DNA of 64,000 nucleotides from PALSA-1296 sp037143335 (GCA_037143335.1 JBAWZA010000014.1:1-64000); one strand, 5' to 3'. Shown: positions 8,339 through 17,018, counted from the stretch's first letter. Numbers and translations: made by a program. Notes: a model not told the origin generated them from the letters alone.

Positions 8339-8776
8339 TTATTTAACGCCAGGCTCCTCTATTCCAAAGGAATTAATAACTCCACCAATGCTATTCTCAC
8401 GGCCTTTCTGTGTGATGCATTCTATCTTCGTATCTTTCTGCACAGTGATGGGTTTGGCAGAGTCCCAAGGCTTGCCATTTACCATAACCTTATTACCCGT
8501 ATCAAATGTAAGCAGGAACGGTTTGAATTTATCTCCAGCAAAAATTACATCACCAGATTTGCCTTTGGAGAAGGTAATAGTATAAGTGCCCTGCTCAACC
8601 TTGGAGAATAAAAATTTTCCACCAGAATCGGTACGAGTTTTTTTCACAACCCCACCTGGATTCCTTCCCGCCCCCACACCCACGCCTGGAATAGGGTCAC
8701 CTGCGAAGGCGACTGAAGAGAGGAAGACCAGTAAGAGAAGAGAAAAAATAGTGTTCTGTAAAGATCTGTTTTTCAT
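8339..8776 (-). CDS. Small secreted protein with a Cna-B/carboxypeptidase-regulatory-like fold
   Basis: The 145-residue protein has a signal peptide (residues 1-25, ending VAFAG). After GDPIPGVGVGAGRNPGG comes a segment reading VKKTRTDSGGKFLFSKVEQG, then TYTITF, the T...G.F.F..v..G.Y.i pattern of prealbumin-like carrier domains that build rigid stalks or carbohydrate-binding surfaces. The rest (FKPFLLTFDTGNKVMVNGKP and a Lys-rich end) is not recognised. It has no sorting domain and no membrane anchor, so it is probably periplasmic or released. It stands alone between xerC and the repeat region. Confidence 0.75.
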   Translation of the reverse strand: MKNRSLQNTIFSLLLLVFLSSVAFAGDPIPGVGVGAGRNPGGVVKKTRTDSGGKFLFSKVEQGTYTITFSKGKSGDVIFAGDKFKPFLLTFDTGNKVMVNGKPWDSAKPITVQKDTKIECITQKGRENSIGGVINSFGIEEPGVK

Positions 8777-8812
8777 GGTTTGTTTCGTCTATAAAAATGA
8801 CTCAAATTTAAC

Positions 8813-8851
8813 GACGGGAATCCTCACTTCGTTCGGGATGACAATTTTTGG
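8813..8851. repeat. Dispersed repeat R1, copy 1
   Basis: A 39-base element beginning GACGGGAATCCTCACTTCG and ending GATGACAATTTTTGG. Copy 2 at 10422-10460 differs at one base; a short diverged piece (ACTTCGTTCGCAATGATAAT) lies at 11982-12001. It is intergenic and next to repeat R4. Confidence 0.85.
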
Positions 8852-8872
8852 GCTTTCTCTATATCTATCAAC

Positions 8873-8931
8873 CGTGAATGAAAGATTCCTACAATAGTGG
8901 CGGAGCCACGGAGTACTTGTAGCCCTGGGTG
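8873..8931. repeat. Dispersed repeat R4, copy 1, with a structured GC-rich tail
   Basis: A 59-base element (begins CGTGAATGAAAGATTCC, ends AGCCCTGGGTG) that recurs at 11901-11959 with two differences. In this copy it continues to about 9005 as GC-rich sequence with short stems, for example GTCCGC (8935-8940) pairing with GCGGAC (8944-8949), and three partial CCCTGG words. It fills most of the gap 8777-9017, in which no gene is seen. Confidence 0.8.
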
Positions 8932-9017
8932 CAAGTCCGCCCCGCGGACGGAACCCTGGGTGAAGATTCCGCGCCCATTCGAAGCCCTGGAAGGGCGGTG
9001 TTGATTGCAGCGATTCG

Positions 9018-10289
9018 TTAATAGTGAATTAGCTTCACTGTTTGCGATTCACCAAGATTTGAAATAATTCTTCCGTAGAGTGGTCCCTTGGGGAGTGAAA
9101 GAGAGTTTATTGCAACTTGATGCTTGCCGAACTCCAAACGCTCCTGACTTCCGTGAGTGAATATAACCCTTCCAAGTTGGTCATAAATATGGATGTCTAT
9201 GCTCATCTCCTTCAAGACTCTGAATTCGAATACGATTTCATTCCGAGAAAAGTTATCGTATGCTTGAACGGCAAGTAAATCTCCAACAGAATAACCAGCG
9301 GTCACCTCAGTTGGCACACCCAACTCTGCAAGGGGGCGACGCCAGAGTCCACTATCAGTCCCTGCATAGAGATAGTCATTGCTAACAGCTAAAAGATTGA
9401 GTTGAGAACCTTGGAGATTGTCAGTAATTTCTCGAAAGCTATTGCCTTTATCTCCTGAACTTAACACATGCATGTCAGCGGTATCCCACCGATCACCCGC
9501 TGCAAAAATAAAGTTCTTACTGGTCGAAAGGTAACTGATATTATAGGGAAGTTTTATTTGTCTCCAATGCTCCGCACTATCATCTGAGCGATAAAGTCCG
9601 TAAGATGTGAAGAGTGTACTTCCGATTCCTATGAGATCATTGAGAATCCAAGACGACACATCCGTATCAAAAGTCTGCCAAGTTAGAGCTGAGTCCAATG
9701 AACGATAAACACCACCGTTGCTATTGGCGGCATATAGGTAGTTTCCATTCCGAATCAGAGAGTTTGTAAACGGTCCACTCATGCTTGTTTGGTATTTCAT
9801 CCAAGTATCTCCATTGTCGGAGGAAGATGCCATGCCACCACTGCTGAGATCACCGTAGAGCTTATTACCATCATCAAAGAGGAACAAACAACCTCTGAAA
9901 CTGCTATCCCGAATCCGCTCCCAGGTATCTCCATTATCTGACGAACGATAGACACCCGTAATTGTATCAGGTCCGCCGTATGATGCACCCTTTGAGAATG
10001 AGCCAATCACAAAGTTCCCTGTATGAAAAATACTCTGAACAAAACCTTTCTTGTTGAAAGAAATATCTTGCCACGTGAAACCGTAATCCGATGACCGATA
10101 TAATGTTGACGAAGTGCCGGGGGAGAGGAAAAAATAATTATCATAGATACAATGAGGGATACGGTACCGCGCTCTGTTAGGCAAAACCTTCATGGGATAG
10201 CTGGTTTTTTGCCATTGTGCCCAAGTGATATTAGCCCACATCAAACATGGTAAGAATATGAGCAGAGAGATTAGGGGCTTTTTCATCAC
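9018..10289 (-). CDS. Secreted BNR-repeat propeller protein with T9SS sorting domain
   Basis: The 423-residue protein has a signal peptide (residues 1-25, ending TWAQ). At least six BNR/Asp-box repeats follow, with the S.D.G.TW core: YRSSDYGFTWQDI, YRSSDNGDTWERI, SSSDNGDTWMKY, YRSLDSALTWQTF, YRSDDSAEHWRQI and SSGDKGNSFREI. Such repeats build propellers as in sialidases and sortilin-like proteins; the sialidase active-site residues are not evident, so enzymatic activity is not implied. The last 80 residues (IDIHIYDQLGRVIF...SLPKGPLYGRIISN) resemble the T9SS type A C-terminal domain that directs export across the outer membrane. It is flanked by repeat-rich gaps and near a similar gene at 10570. 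Confidence 0.82.
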   Translation of the reverse strand: MMKKPLISLLIFLPCLMWANITWAQWQKTSYPMKVLPNRARYRIPHCIYDNYFFLSPGTSSTLYRSSDYGFTWQDISFNKKGFVQSIFHTGNFVIGSFSKGASYGGPDTITGVYRSSDNGDTWERIRDSSFRGCLFLFDDGNKLYGDLSSGGMASSSDNGDTWMKYQTSMSGPFTNSLIRNGNYLYAANSNGGVYRSLDSALTWQTFDTDVSSWILNDLIGIGSTLFTSYGLYRSDDSAEHWRQIKLPYNISYLSTSKNFIFAAGDRWDTADMHVLSSGDKGNSFREITDNLQGSQLNLLAVSNDYLYAGTDSGLWRRPLAELGVPTEVTAGYSVGDLLAVQAYDNFSRNEIVFEFRVLKEMSIDIHIYDQLGRVIFTHGSQERLEFGKHQVAINSLSLPKGPLYGRIISNLGESQTVKLIHY

Positions 10290-10421
10290 AAACTTGTTTT
10301 AATATGTGACACTTTGTTAGGTTGAAATGTGACAAGTGAACCCGTAATAAAAAAATCTTATCAAGCGGATTCGTGGGAAACCCCCTACGATAACGTAGAA
10401 TGTCAAATGCTACTTTTCACG

Positions 10422-10460
10422 GACGGGATTCCTCACTTCGTTCGGGATGACAATTTTTGG
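10422..10460. repeat. Dispersed repeat R1, copy 2
   Basis: This 39-base copy differs from 8813-8851 by one base. The surrounding gap 10290-10569 (280 bases) holds this element, repeat R3 and AT-rich sequence; no gene is seen there. Confidence 0.85.
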
Positions 10461-10476
10461 CGGGTAAACCCTAAGC

Positions 10477-10520
10477 TGTCATAGCGAGGAGACGCGTTAG
10501 CGGCGAGGTGGCGACGCTAC
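10477..10520. repeat. Dispersed repeat word R3
   Basis: The segment beginning TGTCATAGCGAGGAGACGCG and ending GGTGGCGACGCTACA has the look of the short intergenic repeat words found in many bacterial genomes. Only one copy lies in this window, so the call rests on resemblance and on its position directly after R1. Confidence 0.45.
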
Positions 10521-10569
10521 ATTTTTTTTATCATAATTTTGATGAATTAAAAAAGATGTTAAGAATCAA

Positions 10570-11838
10570 TCATGGTATGATTTTTGTAAATTTACAACTT
10601 GCTCTATATCTCTCCGAACTCAATTCAATGAAGTAACTGCCGTTCGGCAGTTTGCTGATATCGAATTGATGAGTCTGATCTGCACCAGATTCAAAATCAT
10701 TGTTGAAGAGCGTGCCTATACTCTTCCCGGAGGCATCATATAAATTCATCGTGACATGCAGAGGAGAGGAAAGCCAGTAATGAATAATCAACTTCGAACC
10801 TGCTGGTTCAGGGTATGTCTGAACCATTATCGAATCATATGGCAAATATTGATGTACCCAAGACTTTCCGCCATTGATGGTGTGAAGTATTGTACCTTGA
10901 TTCCCACACGCCCACCCAGTAAGTGAATCTATAAAAAAAATATCTTGTAAATCAGCTACCACAGTGCTATTTTGTTGCTCCCAAGATTGATAGCTATAGG
11001 TCGACGCAATAATTTTGCCTTTATAACCAATTGCATAACCTTTATTGGCTGTTGAGAAGATAATTTTCTGGAAGAACTCCAAACCATTGCCAAAGTATAA
11101 AGTGTCCCAGTTTAAACCACCATTGATTGAATTAATAATGTCCCCTTTTTGTCCTGCTACAAAGAGTAGGGTTGGGGTAGTGGCATGAATTGAAGATAAA
11201 TCCTCTCGGATGGGGCAAAATACCAAATGCCAGGATTTCCCGCCATCTGTAGTAGTTTCAAAATCCGCTCCCCATCGACCTTGGTATTGATCTGGTCTCG
11301 TCCAAATAAATTGTCGTCCGCAAATAAAACCATGTTTTGGATCACTAAACGACATTGCCCCACCCAGTTGTGCACCTACACTTGATGCCTGCCAAGTTAC
11401 CCCTCCATCGTTGGAAAGCGCTGTCGAATCCTTACCATCATAAATTCGAATCGTATCCATACCAAAATACTGAGCTTTGCCACCGATAGGTTTTCGCAAT
11501 CCAATAGGATACCAATTTTTCCCGCCGTCATTCGTGCGCACCATCGAAGTGTCACCTTCAGCGATACCATGTATGGCATCAATAAAAAATGGTTCTCCGA
11601 TTCCTGATGATAGGAAAGTCCAAGTATCGCCTCCGTTCGTTGTGCCATACAGTCCATCGTTGGCATTTGCCCAACCCGTGTCACGATTCAGAAAGAATAA
11701 GTATCCGACTATCGTGCTTGTCCCACTCACTTGCCGATACCACCCTTGTGGCGGTACTTCCAGTAGTTGGTTTTCCTGTTGTGCAAGCGCAGAGCTTGCG
11801 ATGAATGCGATGAATGCTAATGTGATGTAGAGTTTCAT
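10570..11838 (-). CDS. Secreted Ycf48/BNR-like propeller protein with T9SS sorting domain
   Basis: The 422-residue protein starts at 11838 (MKLYITLAFIAFIASSALAQ is a clean signal peptide; the longer upstream frame adds a charged stretch that would spoil it). Repeats of the Ycf48-like type follow: GYLFFLNRDTGWANANDGLY with GTTNGGDTWTFLSSG, RTNDGGKNWYPI, ALSNDGGVTWQASS, ETTTDGGKSWHLVF, SINGGLNWDTL and IDSLTGWACGNQGTILHTIN. The end (VTMNLYDASGKSIGTLF...DISKLPNGSYFIEL) is a T9SS type A sorting domain. Ycf48 itself is a photosystem II assembly factor, but this repeat type is common in secreted FCB proteins and no photosynthesis link is implied. Function unknown. Confidence 0.83.
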   Translation of the reverse strand: MKLYITLAFIAFIASSALAQQENQLLEVPPQGWYRQVSGTSTIVGYLFFLNRDTGWANANDGLYGTTNGGDTWTFLSSGIGEPFFIDAIHGIAEGDTSMVRTNDGGKNWYPIGLRKPIGGKAQYFGMDTIRIYDGKDSTALSNDGGVTWQASSVGAQLGGAMSFSDPKHGFICGRQFIWTRPDQYQGRWGADFETTTDGGKSWHLVFCPIREDLSSIHATTPTLLFVAGQKGDIINSINGGLNWDTLYFGNGLEFFQKIIFSTANKGYAIGYKGKIIASTYSYQSWEQQNSTVVADLQDIFFIDSLTGWACGNQGTILHTINGGKSWVHQYLPYDSIMVQTYPEPAGSKLIIHYWLSSPLHVTMNLYDASGKSIGTLFNNDFESGADQTHQFDISKLPNGSYFIELSSERYRASCKFTKIIP

Positions 11839-11900
11839 GTTTTCTCTGCTATTGTCTTCGTTGCGAGTTTTGAAACAGCTCACGATTGAATCACATTTCT

Positions 11901-11959
11901 CGTGAATGAAAGATTCCTACAATAGTGGCGGAGCCGCGGAGTACTTGTAGCCCAGGGTG
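11901..11959. repeat. Dispersed repeat R4, copy 2
   Basis: A 59-base copy with two differences from 8873-8931. It is followed by a diverged R1 fragment at 11982-12001. Both lie between the propeller gene and topA. Confidence 0.82.
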
Positions 11960-12009
11960 GACTTTCATCCTGGACTACAATTACTTCGTTCGCAATGATA
12001 ATGGTGGGA

Positions 12010-14349
12010 TTATTTTTTCGCGACTTCTTCCTCCGCTGTGAACTCCATCAGGTCTTCGGTGAAGGCATGTTTACAGTTCGAGCATTTGAGGAAGTTGCCT
12101 TGTGTACGGCTCCACTTTGTGGCTAACCAATTATTTCCGCAATTCGGGCATGGCTTATTCACGGGTTTATCATTCGAGATGAAATCGCACTCAGGGTAGC
12201 GCGAGCATCCATAGAATGTACGCTTTCCCTTGCCGCCTTTTCGTTGAACGATGTCGCCGATCGTGCATGTCGGGCACTTAATGCCCGTAGGAATTTGACG
12301 AGTGTATTTACACGTCGGATATCTGCTACAACCAATGAACTTCCCGAAGCGACTTGCACGCAAGAGGAGTTCGCCTTCTTTACATTCGGGACAAATCTCC
12401 CCTAATTTCTCAGGCTCGGGGCGATTGATATTCTTGACGGAAGTTTTCTTTCCGCAATTGGTGCAATCAATATAAAATCCGAACCAACCTTGCTTCAGCT
12501 CTACTGCATCCGATTTACAAGCGGGACAAGAAAACTTTGGCAAGTCTTCGGAAAGTCTTTCATCAGCACGATCAAGCACAGCTTTGAATGGCAAATAGAA
12601 ATCGCCCATCACCTGTGCATAGGTATTTTCTCTATCTGCGATGGTATCAAGCTCAAGCTCCATCTTCGCGGTGAAGTCCACGTTGAAGATTTCGGGAAAA
12701 CTCTTGATAAGAATGCGATTCACATTTCTTCCGAGTTCGGTCGGATAGAGCCTGCGTTCTTGCTGCTCGACATACGTCCTATCTTGGATCGTACCGACAA
12801 TGCTTGCATAGGTTGACGGTCTGCCGATGCCAAGCGATTCTAATTCTTTAACAAGCGTTGACTCCGAGAATCTCGGAGGTGGCTTCGTTTCACTTTCTTG
12901 CAATTTTGGTGCTTCGATATTTGCCGATTGGTTTTCGGTAATACCGTTCGGGAGCCTTCTATCGGCATCGTCGGTATTTTTTTCTCCAGTATCATCAGCA
13001 TCATCAAGCAATTGCAAGTAGCCTCTGAATTTCAAGACAGAGCCTGTTGCACGGAAGCGATAGACGCTGCCTGTTGCATTGTCAGATTGGATTTCAACCG
13101 TTGTCTGATCAAAAACAGCCGATGACATCTGCGAACCGATGAAGCGTTGCCAGATCAACTCATAGAGCGCTGCCATATCCTTATCCTGCGATTCCAAAAA
13201 TCTACGAACAGCCTTCGGATCAAGCGATGGATTGGTAGGGCGAATACATTCGTGAGCTTCCTGCGCATTCTTGCTCTTCTTTTCTTTACGAGGCTCGCCG
13301 ACATATTCTTTGCCGAACGTTTTTTCGATGTATGCTACCGACTGATTCCTTGCTTCTTCGGAAATACGTGTCGAGTCAGTACGCATGTACGTGATAAGAC
13401 CCGTCAATCCTTCTTCGCCAAGCTCAACGCCTTCATAAAGACGCTGAGCGAGCATCATCGTCTTCTTCGGATTAAATCGCAAGCTCGAACTTGCGGCTGT
13501 TTGCAATGAACTGGTGATGAACGGAGCGGGAGCATTGCGCCTAACTTCACGTCTATTGACCGCAGAAATAACGTATTTCTTTTCCTGAGCGTCGCGTGCA
13601 TAACCAGTTGCAGTCGTGACATCACCGATGTATTTATTCTTCAGCTCTTCTGGCAAATCCTGAAAACTTCCTTCGGGATTTTTGAATTCATGTCCATCAA
13701 CGGAAATAAGCTTTGCATGGATCGGGAATTCAGTTGTAGCCGTTGTAAAGTCCGCCCAGAGATTCCAATACTTAATTGGCTGAAAACGCTCGATTGCTTC
13801 TTCGCGCTCGCAAATAAGGCGAAGCGCAACCGTTTGCACACGTCCTGCGGAAAGTGATTCCGTGCGCTGACCAATAAATGCTTTCCATAAAATAGGAGAT
13901 ACCTGATAGCCGATGATTCTATCCATTACTCGTCGCGCTTGCTGAGCATCGAAGAGAGCGACATCCACATCACGCGGATGCTTCATCGCTTCCTTGATTC
14001 CGTCTTTTGTTATCTCGGTGAAGAGAACGCGCTTGATATTGTCGTTCTTATCTGCAATTTCTTTGAGAATGTGATAGGCGATAGCCTCACCTTCACGGTC
14101 AGGATCGGTTGCGATCAGTACTTCTTTGCTGGACTTGGCAAGTTTTTTTAGTTCAGCGAGTATATCCTTCTTGCCTTTGACCGTCACATACTGGGGAAGA
14201 AAATCATGATCGAAATCTATACCGAGTTTTGATTTCGGAAGATCTTTGATATGCCCTACGGAAGCCCTGACAACGTAGTTGGAGCCGAGATATTTATTGA
14301 TCGTCTTTGCCTTCGATGGGGACTCGACGATGACTAATGATTTTGCCAT
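12010..14349 (-). CDS. topA: DNA topoisomerase I (type IA)
   Basis: TopA relaxes negative supercoils by cutting one strand. The 779-residue protein has the toprim domain with Glu9 and the acidic TDPDREGEA at 81-89, the catalytic Tyr321 in GLITYMRTDSTR, and the conserved ESLSAGRVQTVALRL and RPSTYASIV segments. The C-terminus carries four Cys-rich zinc-ribbon modules: CPAC...CTNC, CPEC...CSRYPTC, CPTC...CSRYPEC and CPNC...CSNC. This layout is typical of full-length bacterial enzymes. It follows smg by 96 bases on the minus strand, a neighbourhood also seen in gammaproteobacteria (smg-topA), and its leader contains a strong hairpin. Confidence 0.97.
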   Translation of the reverse strand: MAKSLVIVESPSKAKTINKYLGSNYVVRASVGHIKDLPKSKLGIDFDHDFLPQYVTVKGKKDILAELKKLAKSSKEVLIATDPDREGEAIAYHILKEIADKNDNIKRVLFTEITKDGIKEAMKHPRDVDVALFDAQQARRVMDRIIGYQVSPILWKAFIGQRTESLSAGRVQTVALRLICEREEAIERFQPIKYWNLWADFTTATTEFPIHAKLISVDGHEFKNPEGSFQDLPEELKNKYIGDVTTATGYARDAQEKKYVISAVNRREVRRNAPAPFITSSLQTAASSSLRFNPKKTMMLAQRLYEGVELGEEGLTGLITYMRTDSTRISEEARNQSVAYIEKTFGKEYVGEPRKEKKSKNAQEAHECIRPTNPSLDPKAVRRFLESQDKDMAALYELIWQRFIGSQMSSAVFDQTTVEIQSDNATGSVYRFRATGSVLKFRGYLQLLDDADDTGEKNTDDADRRLPNGITENQSANIEAPKLQESETKPPPRFSESTLVKELESLGIGRPSTYASIVGTIQDRTYVEQQERRLYPTELGRNVNRILIKSFPEIFNVDFTAKMELELDTIADRENTYAQVMGDFYLPFKAVLDRADERLSEDLPKFSCPACKSDAVELKQGWFGFYIDCTNCGKKTSVKNINRPEPEKLGEICPECKEGELLLRASRFGKFIGCSRYPTCKYTRQIPTGIKCPTCTIGDIVQRKGGKGKRTFYGCSRYPECDFISNDKPVNKPCPNCGNNWLATKWSRTQGNFLKCSNCKHAFTEDLMEFTAEEEVAKK

Positions 14350-14386
14350 AAACTGTTGTTGGGGTCGTCGTTTGTAATAATGAAAG

Positions 14387-14418
14387 AGCGCGAGGTTACT
14401 TTTGTAATCGCTCGCGCT
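14387..14418 (-). promoter_or_regulatory. Strong hairpin in the topA leader
   Basis: AGCGCGAG (14387-14394) pairs perfectly with CTCGCGCT (14411-14418); an inner TTAC/GTAA pairing extends the stem around a TTTT loop. It lies between smg and topA, about 40 bases before the topA start. No T-run follows on the minus strand (CTTTCATT), so it is a weak terminator candidate and may instead be a processing or attenuation element. Confidence 0.5.
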
Positions 14419-14445
14419 GGTGAATCTCTCCCAGAAATGTATCGG

Positions 14446-14955
14446 TTATTGAATACGGTCTGATACGTTTAATAATACACGCTGATCCATCCTTGAAGCG
14501 TCACTGAAATCAAAAATGAGTTCGGCTGCCGCTTCGCGCACAGCATCTAGCGTGATATCCGTCGCGCCGATAAACCAGAGCCTATCTATCAATAATTCCA
14601 TGTCCGAATCTTTGAGCAAGTCCAATTCACGAAGCTGAATCAAAAATCCACGGGCTTCTGAACTCAGGAAAGATTGCTCCAATTCATGATACACACGGAA
14701 CGCACTTTGCCCCGAAATGGATAACGTGGCGGGATCGCTGACTCGTGATTGCAATGATGAAATAGCAACCTTATCAAAGAGCCAACTGAATGCAGTTGAG
14801 ACTTCGAGTTCGGAAAATCCTCGAGCGCTGAGCTTGCCTAAATCTATATCACCCAATTGCTTATTGCGGCGCATCTCGCCGACAAGAAATAAAATGATTT
14901 CCATCACTCTGCCCGTTCCGATGGCAGTCGTAGTTGCTGTTTCAGTTTTCATCAA
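14446..14955 (-). CDS. smg: Smg/DUF494 family protein
   Basis: Smg proteins are small and of unknown function. The 169-residue product matches the family: an N-terminal helical pattern RVMEIILFLVGEM, then LSARGFSELEVSTAFSWL, the diagnostic FRVYHELEQSFLSSEARGFL and a C-terminal LLIDRLWFIGATDI. The family usually begins close to MEIILFLV, so Met18 (14904) is an alternative start that removes the Thr-rich first 17 residues; I kept the first ATG because nothing upstream decides. It lies between ybeY and topA on the same strand; smg-topA adjacency is known from proteobacteria. Confidence 0.85.
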   Translation of the reverse strand: MMKTETATTTAIGTGRVMEIILFLVGEMRRNKQLGDIDLGKLSARGFSELEVSTAFSWLFDKVAISSLQSRVSDPATLSISGQSAFRVYHELEQSFLSSEARGFLIQLRELDLLKDSDMELLIDRLWFIGATDITLDAVREAAAELIFDFSDASRMDQRVLLNVSDRIQ

Positions 14956-15006
14956 CCAATTCGTAGCGAATATTCGATAATAATTTCTTCGGTAATGAGT
15001 AGTTCG

Positions 15007-15471
15007 TCAGAGAGACTGCAACATATCTAAATACGCTCTCTCTTTTTTTCGCATCTTGTTCTTTGCCTGAGTCGATTTATCATCGTACCCAGCAAGATGG
15101 AGCATTCCATGAATCGCAAGACGGGCAAGTTCGTTCCGCAATGATACTTTATAGCGTAGGGCATTTTCTTTCGCCCTATCCATACTGATGTAGAGTTCAG
15201 CCTCTAAGGTATCGGAATTCCGTTCGATTTCAAAAGTCAGGATATCCGTGTAATAATCATGCCCCAAGACCTGGGTATTCATCTCCAGTAGCTCGTTGTC
15301 ATTTAATAAAACAATTCCAAGTTTCAGGCTGGTTATAGAACCGTGTTCGGAAGCGAGCACGGCTTGCGATGCTTCCTTCAAGAGAAGCCGAAATGATTTC
15401 CACGATGGAAAGGATTTGGAGATAGCATTCGATACGCTGAGCGAGAAAGAGACTCTTTGGCGTGATGCCAT
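15007..15471 (-). CDS. ybeY: Endoribonuclease YbeY
   Basis: YbeY is a zinc-dependent endoribonuclease used in 16S rRNA 3' maturation and late ribosome quality control. The 154-residue protein carries the metal motif as AIHGMLHLAGYDDKST: two His are in place, and the third ligand position is Asp where the E. coli protein has His (GYDH). From memory, Asp or a similar residue here is common in Bacteroidota. LGIVLLNDNELLEMNTQVLG and the TDILTFEI segment (proteobacterial TDVLSFP) also fit. It starts 1 base after the stop of the upstream unknown gene, suggesting translational coupling. Confidence 0.92.
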   Translation of the reverse strand: MASRQRVSFSLSVSNAISKSFPSWKSFRLLLKEASQAVLASEHGSITSLKLGIVLLNDNELLEMNTQVLGHDYYTDILTFEIERNSDTLEAELYISMDRAKENALRYKVSLRNELARLAIHGMLHLAGYDDKSTQAKNKMRKKERAYLDMLQSL

Positions 15472-15472
15472 C

Positions 15473-15922
15473 TTATTTGAAGCCTACAGCGGATTCGTTG
15501 AAGATCTTCAGTGCGATTGCGGCGCGGAGGTCCTCTGAGTCGAGTTTCGTTAAATCCTTCTTGCCCAACGATGATGAGACATTGCCATAGACTTGGAGCA
15601 CACCAGCGGCAGATACGGTAACCATCGTTGTCTTGCCAGAGCGTACCTTACTGAAAAAAGCCACCTCGCGAGTGGATTCGGAAAGCCTGATTTCTTCAAC
15701 GTCGTTTAGCTCCACAATCCCGAGTGGAGATTGCACCATGACGTTGCGCCTTGCCGGATTTTCAGAAAAAGTAATTTCTACAAGTGGGGCATCCGCTCCC
15801 GATTTTTTTCTTTGATATACAAGCACTGAGGCATCTGCAGTGCCACGTGCCGATTTAGATGGAAGTGCGACGCCAGAAAGGGCATCGGCTACTCGTTCTA
15901 TCACTTTCTGCCGAAAAAGCAT
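15473..15922 (-). CDS. Uncharacterised protein in the ybeY-topA operon
   Basis: I do not recognise this 149-residue protein. It has no signal peptide or membrane segment. After a basic start (MLFRQKVIERVADALSG) the middle is beta-rich: VLVYQRKKSGADAPLVEITF, GIVELNDVEEIRLSES, TREVAFFSKV and MVTVSAAGVLQVYGNV. The end is helical (DSEDLRAAIALKIF). It is the first gene of the minus run that continues through ybeY (1-base gap), smg and topA, so it is probably cytoplasmic and co-expressed with them. Confidence 0.7.
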   Translation of the reverse strand: MLFRQKVIERVADALSGVALPSKSARGTADASVLVYQRKKSGADAPLVEITFSENPARRNVMVQSPLGIVELNDVEEIRLSESTREVAFFSKVRSGKTTMVTVSAAGVLQVYGNVSSSLGKKDLTKLDSEDLRAAIALKIFNESAVGFK

Positions 15923-16035
15923 TATGTAGTCGTATTTGTCTTGCTACTAAATTACGAAGAAAATTTCGTCATGCAAGCCAACAACAGTTCGGGAGTGGTG
16001 GTTCGGAGGTGGCGGAGAGATCAGCAGTTACCCCA

Positions 16036-16073
16036 GTCATTTCGACCGCAGGGAGAAATCGTTCAGCCTGAAT
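16036..16073. repeat. Dispersed repeat R2, copy 1
   Basis: GTCATTTCGACCGCAGGGAG and the following AAATCGTTCAGCCTGAAT match the ends of a longer copy at 28976-29037. It lies in the gap 15923-16098, where no gene is seen. Confidence 0.65.
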
Positions 16074-16098
16074 TTTTCTTAAATGAAAATTTCTCAGC

Positions 16099-16887
16099 TT
16101 AGGACTTTAGCACCATCACAATTTCAGCATCCTGAGAAACCATGACTTTTTTTCCAGCAACCCCTGGAGCTGGGGCTTTCTTTTTCTTCTTGCCCTTTGT
16201 GGAAACGGCTGGAGCATCTTCCGTGATCACACGCTCAAACCTTGCGCCTGATGCTGGTGAAGAACTCACCGTTACGGATACATTACTTGCTGGAATATTT
16301 TTCGAGAGGAAGAAGGCCATTATAGCAGATTTGCGCGAAGAGCCTATGTCAGTTGTCGATCCCTTTTTTCCAGCAGGGATATCATCAGTATAGACCGTAG
16401 CATTAATAGCAAGCTTTGCGTTGTGCTTCATCTCAAGTGCGATACTCTCCATATCTTGTATTACGGCAGGAGAAATAGCGGAGCTTTTTGGTTCAAATAC
16501 TAATCCAGAGAATTGGAATGGTCTGCCAAGATCTAACTCTTTGAGTGTGACATGAACAGGGACTTCCTGATACTTGTCGGCTGCTGGCACGTTAAGCATT
16601 TCCTCATGATAATAGTATTTTGAGCCGATGAATGTTAGCTTATACTGAACTCCGGGCTTAGTAATGATAACGAATTTACCTTCGGGTGTGAGGCGAGTTT
16701 TATTGTGAATTTCGGAGCCGTTGTAGGTTGTGACTGTTACGTCGGTGGCAATACCACCAGCTGAACTATTGACGCTACCTTTTACAAGTGCGGTCGCCTT
16801 ACTTAGTTGGGCATGAAGGACTGGCGTTGAGAACATCAATACAGCAAAATAAAAGGCAGTAATGACAATTTTTTTGGTAAAACTCAT
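16099..16887 (-). CDS. Secreted OmpA-like protein with an N-terminal carrier-type domain
   Basis: The 262-residue protein has a signal peptide (residues 1-26, ending VLHAQ). Residues about 30-115 look like a carboxypeptidase-regulatory-like domain (GIATDVTVTTYNGSEIHNKT, then GKFVIITKPGVQYKLTFIGS). From about residue 125 an OmpA-like fold is suggested: FSGLVFEPKSSAISPAVIQD, MESIALEMKHNAKLAINATV and SSRKSAIMAFFLSKNIPASN, although the peptidoglycan-binding Asp/Arg pair is not clear. A KKKKK tract (near residue 234) precedes the last strand. It is probably periplasmic. It follows the efflux operon terminator and seems to be a separate unit. Confidence 0.7.
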   Translation of the reverse strand: MSFTKKIVITAFYFAVLMFSTPVLHAQLSKATALVKGSVNSSAGGIATDVTVTTYNGSEIHNKTRLTPEGKFVIITKPGVQYKLTFIGSKYYYHEEMLNVPAADKYQEVPVHVTLKELDLGRPFQFSGLVFEPKSSAISPAVIQDMESIALEMKHNAKLAINATVYTDDIPAGKKGSTTDIGSSRKSAIMAFFLSKNIPASNVSVTVSSSPASGARFERVITEDAPAVSTKGKKKKKAPAPGVAGKKVMVSQDAEIVMVLKS

Positions 16888-16995
16888 GAGTTCTGTTTCT
16901 GAATATAATGGTTAAGAATCTCCAGCTACATAAACACATTATAAGCCCAACTGTTACACACCCTGTCATTAATTTTTGCTCATTTTGAGCAAAAA

Positions 16996-17018
16996 AAAGA
17001 CCGGCAGTGCCGGTCTTT
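16996..17018 (-). terminator. Rho-independent terminator of the efflux operon
   Basis: AAAGACCGGC and GCCGGTCTTT form a perfect 10-bp stem with a 3-base loop. On the minus strand the stem runs into a T-rich tail of eight Ts, just past the stop of the RND pump gene. Confidence 0.93.

Noticed and set aside
8873..9005. A riboswitch or structured RNA gene
   Set aside because: It recurs as a dispersed repeat at 11.9 kb in a different context and shows no known riboswitch core; a repeat is the simpler reading.
9018..10289. Sialidase
   Set aside because: Asp-box repeats are present, but the arginine triad and catalytic Tyr/Glu pattern of sialidases is not evident.
10570..11838. Photosystem II assembly factor Ycf48
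   Set aside because: The repeat type is shared, but a T9SS tail and the absence of any photosynthesis gene point to a secreted surface protein.
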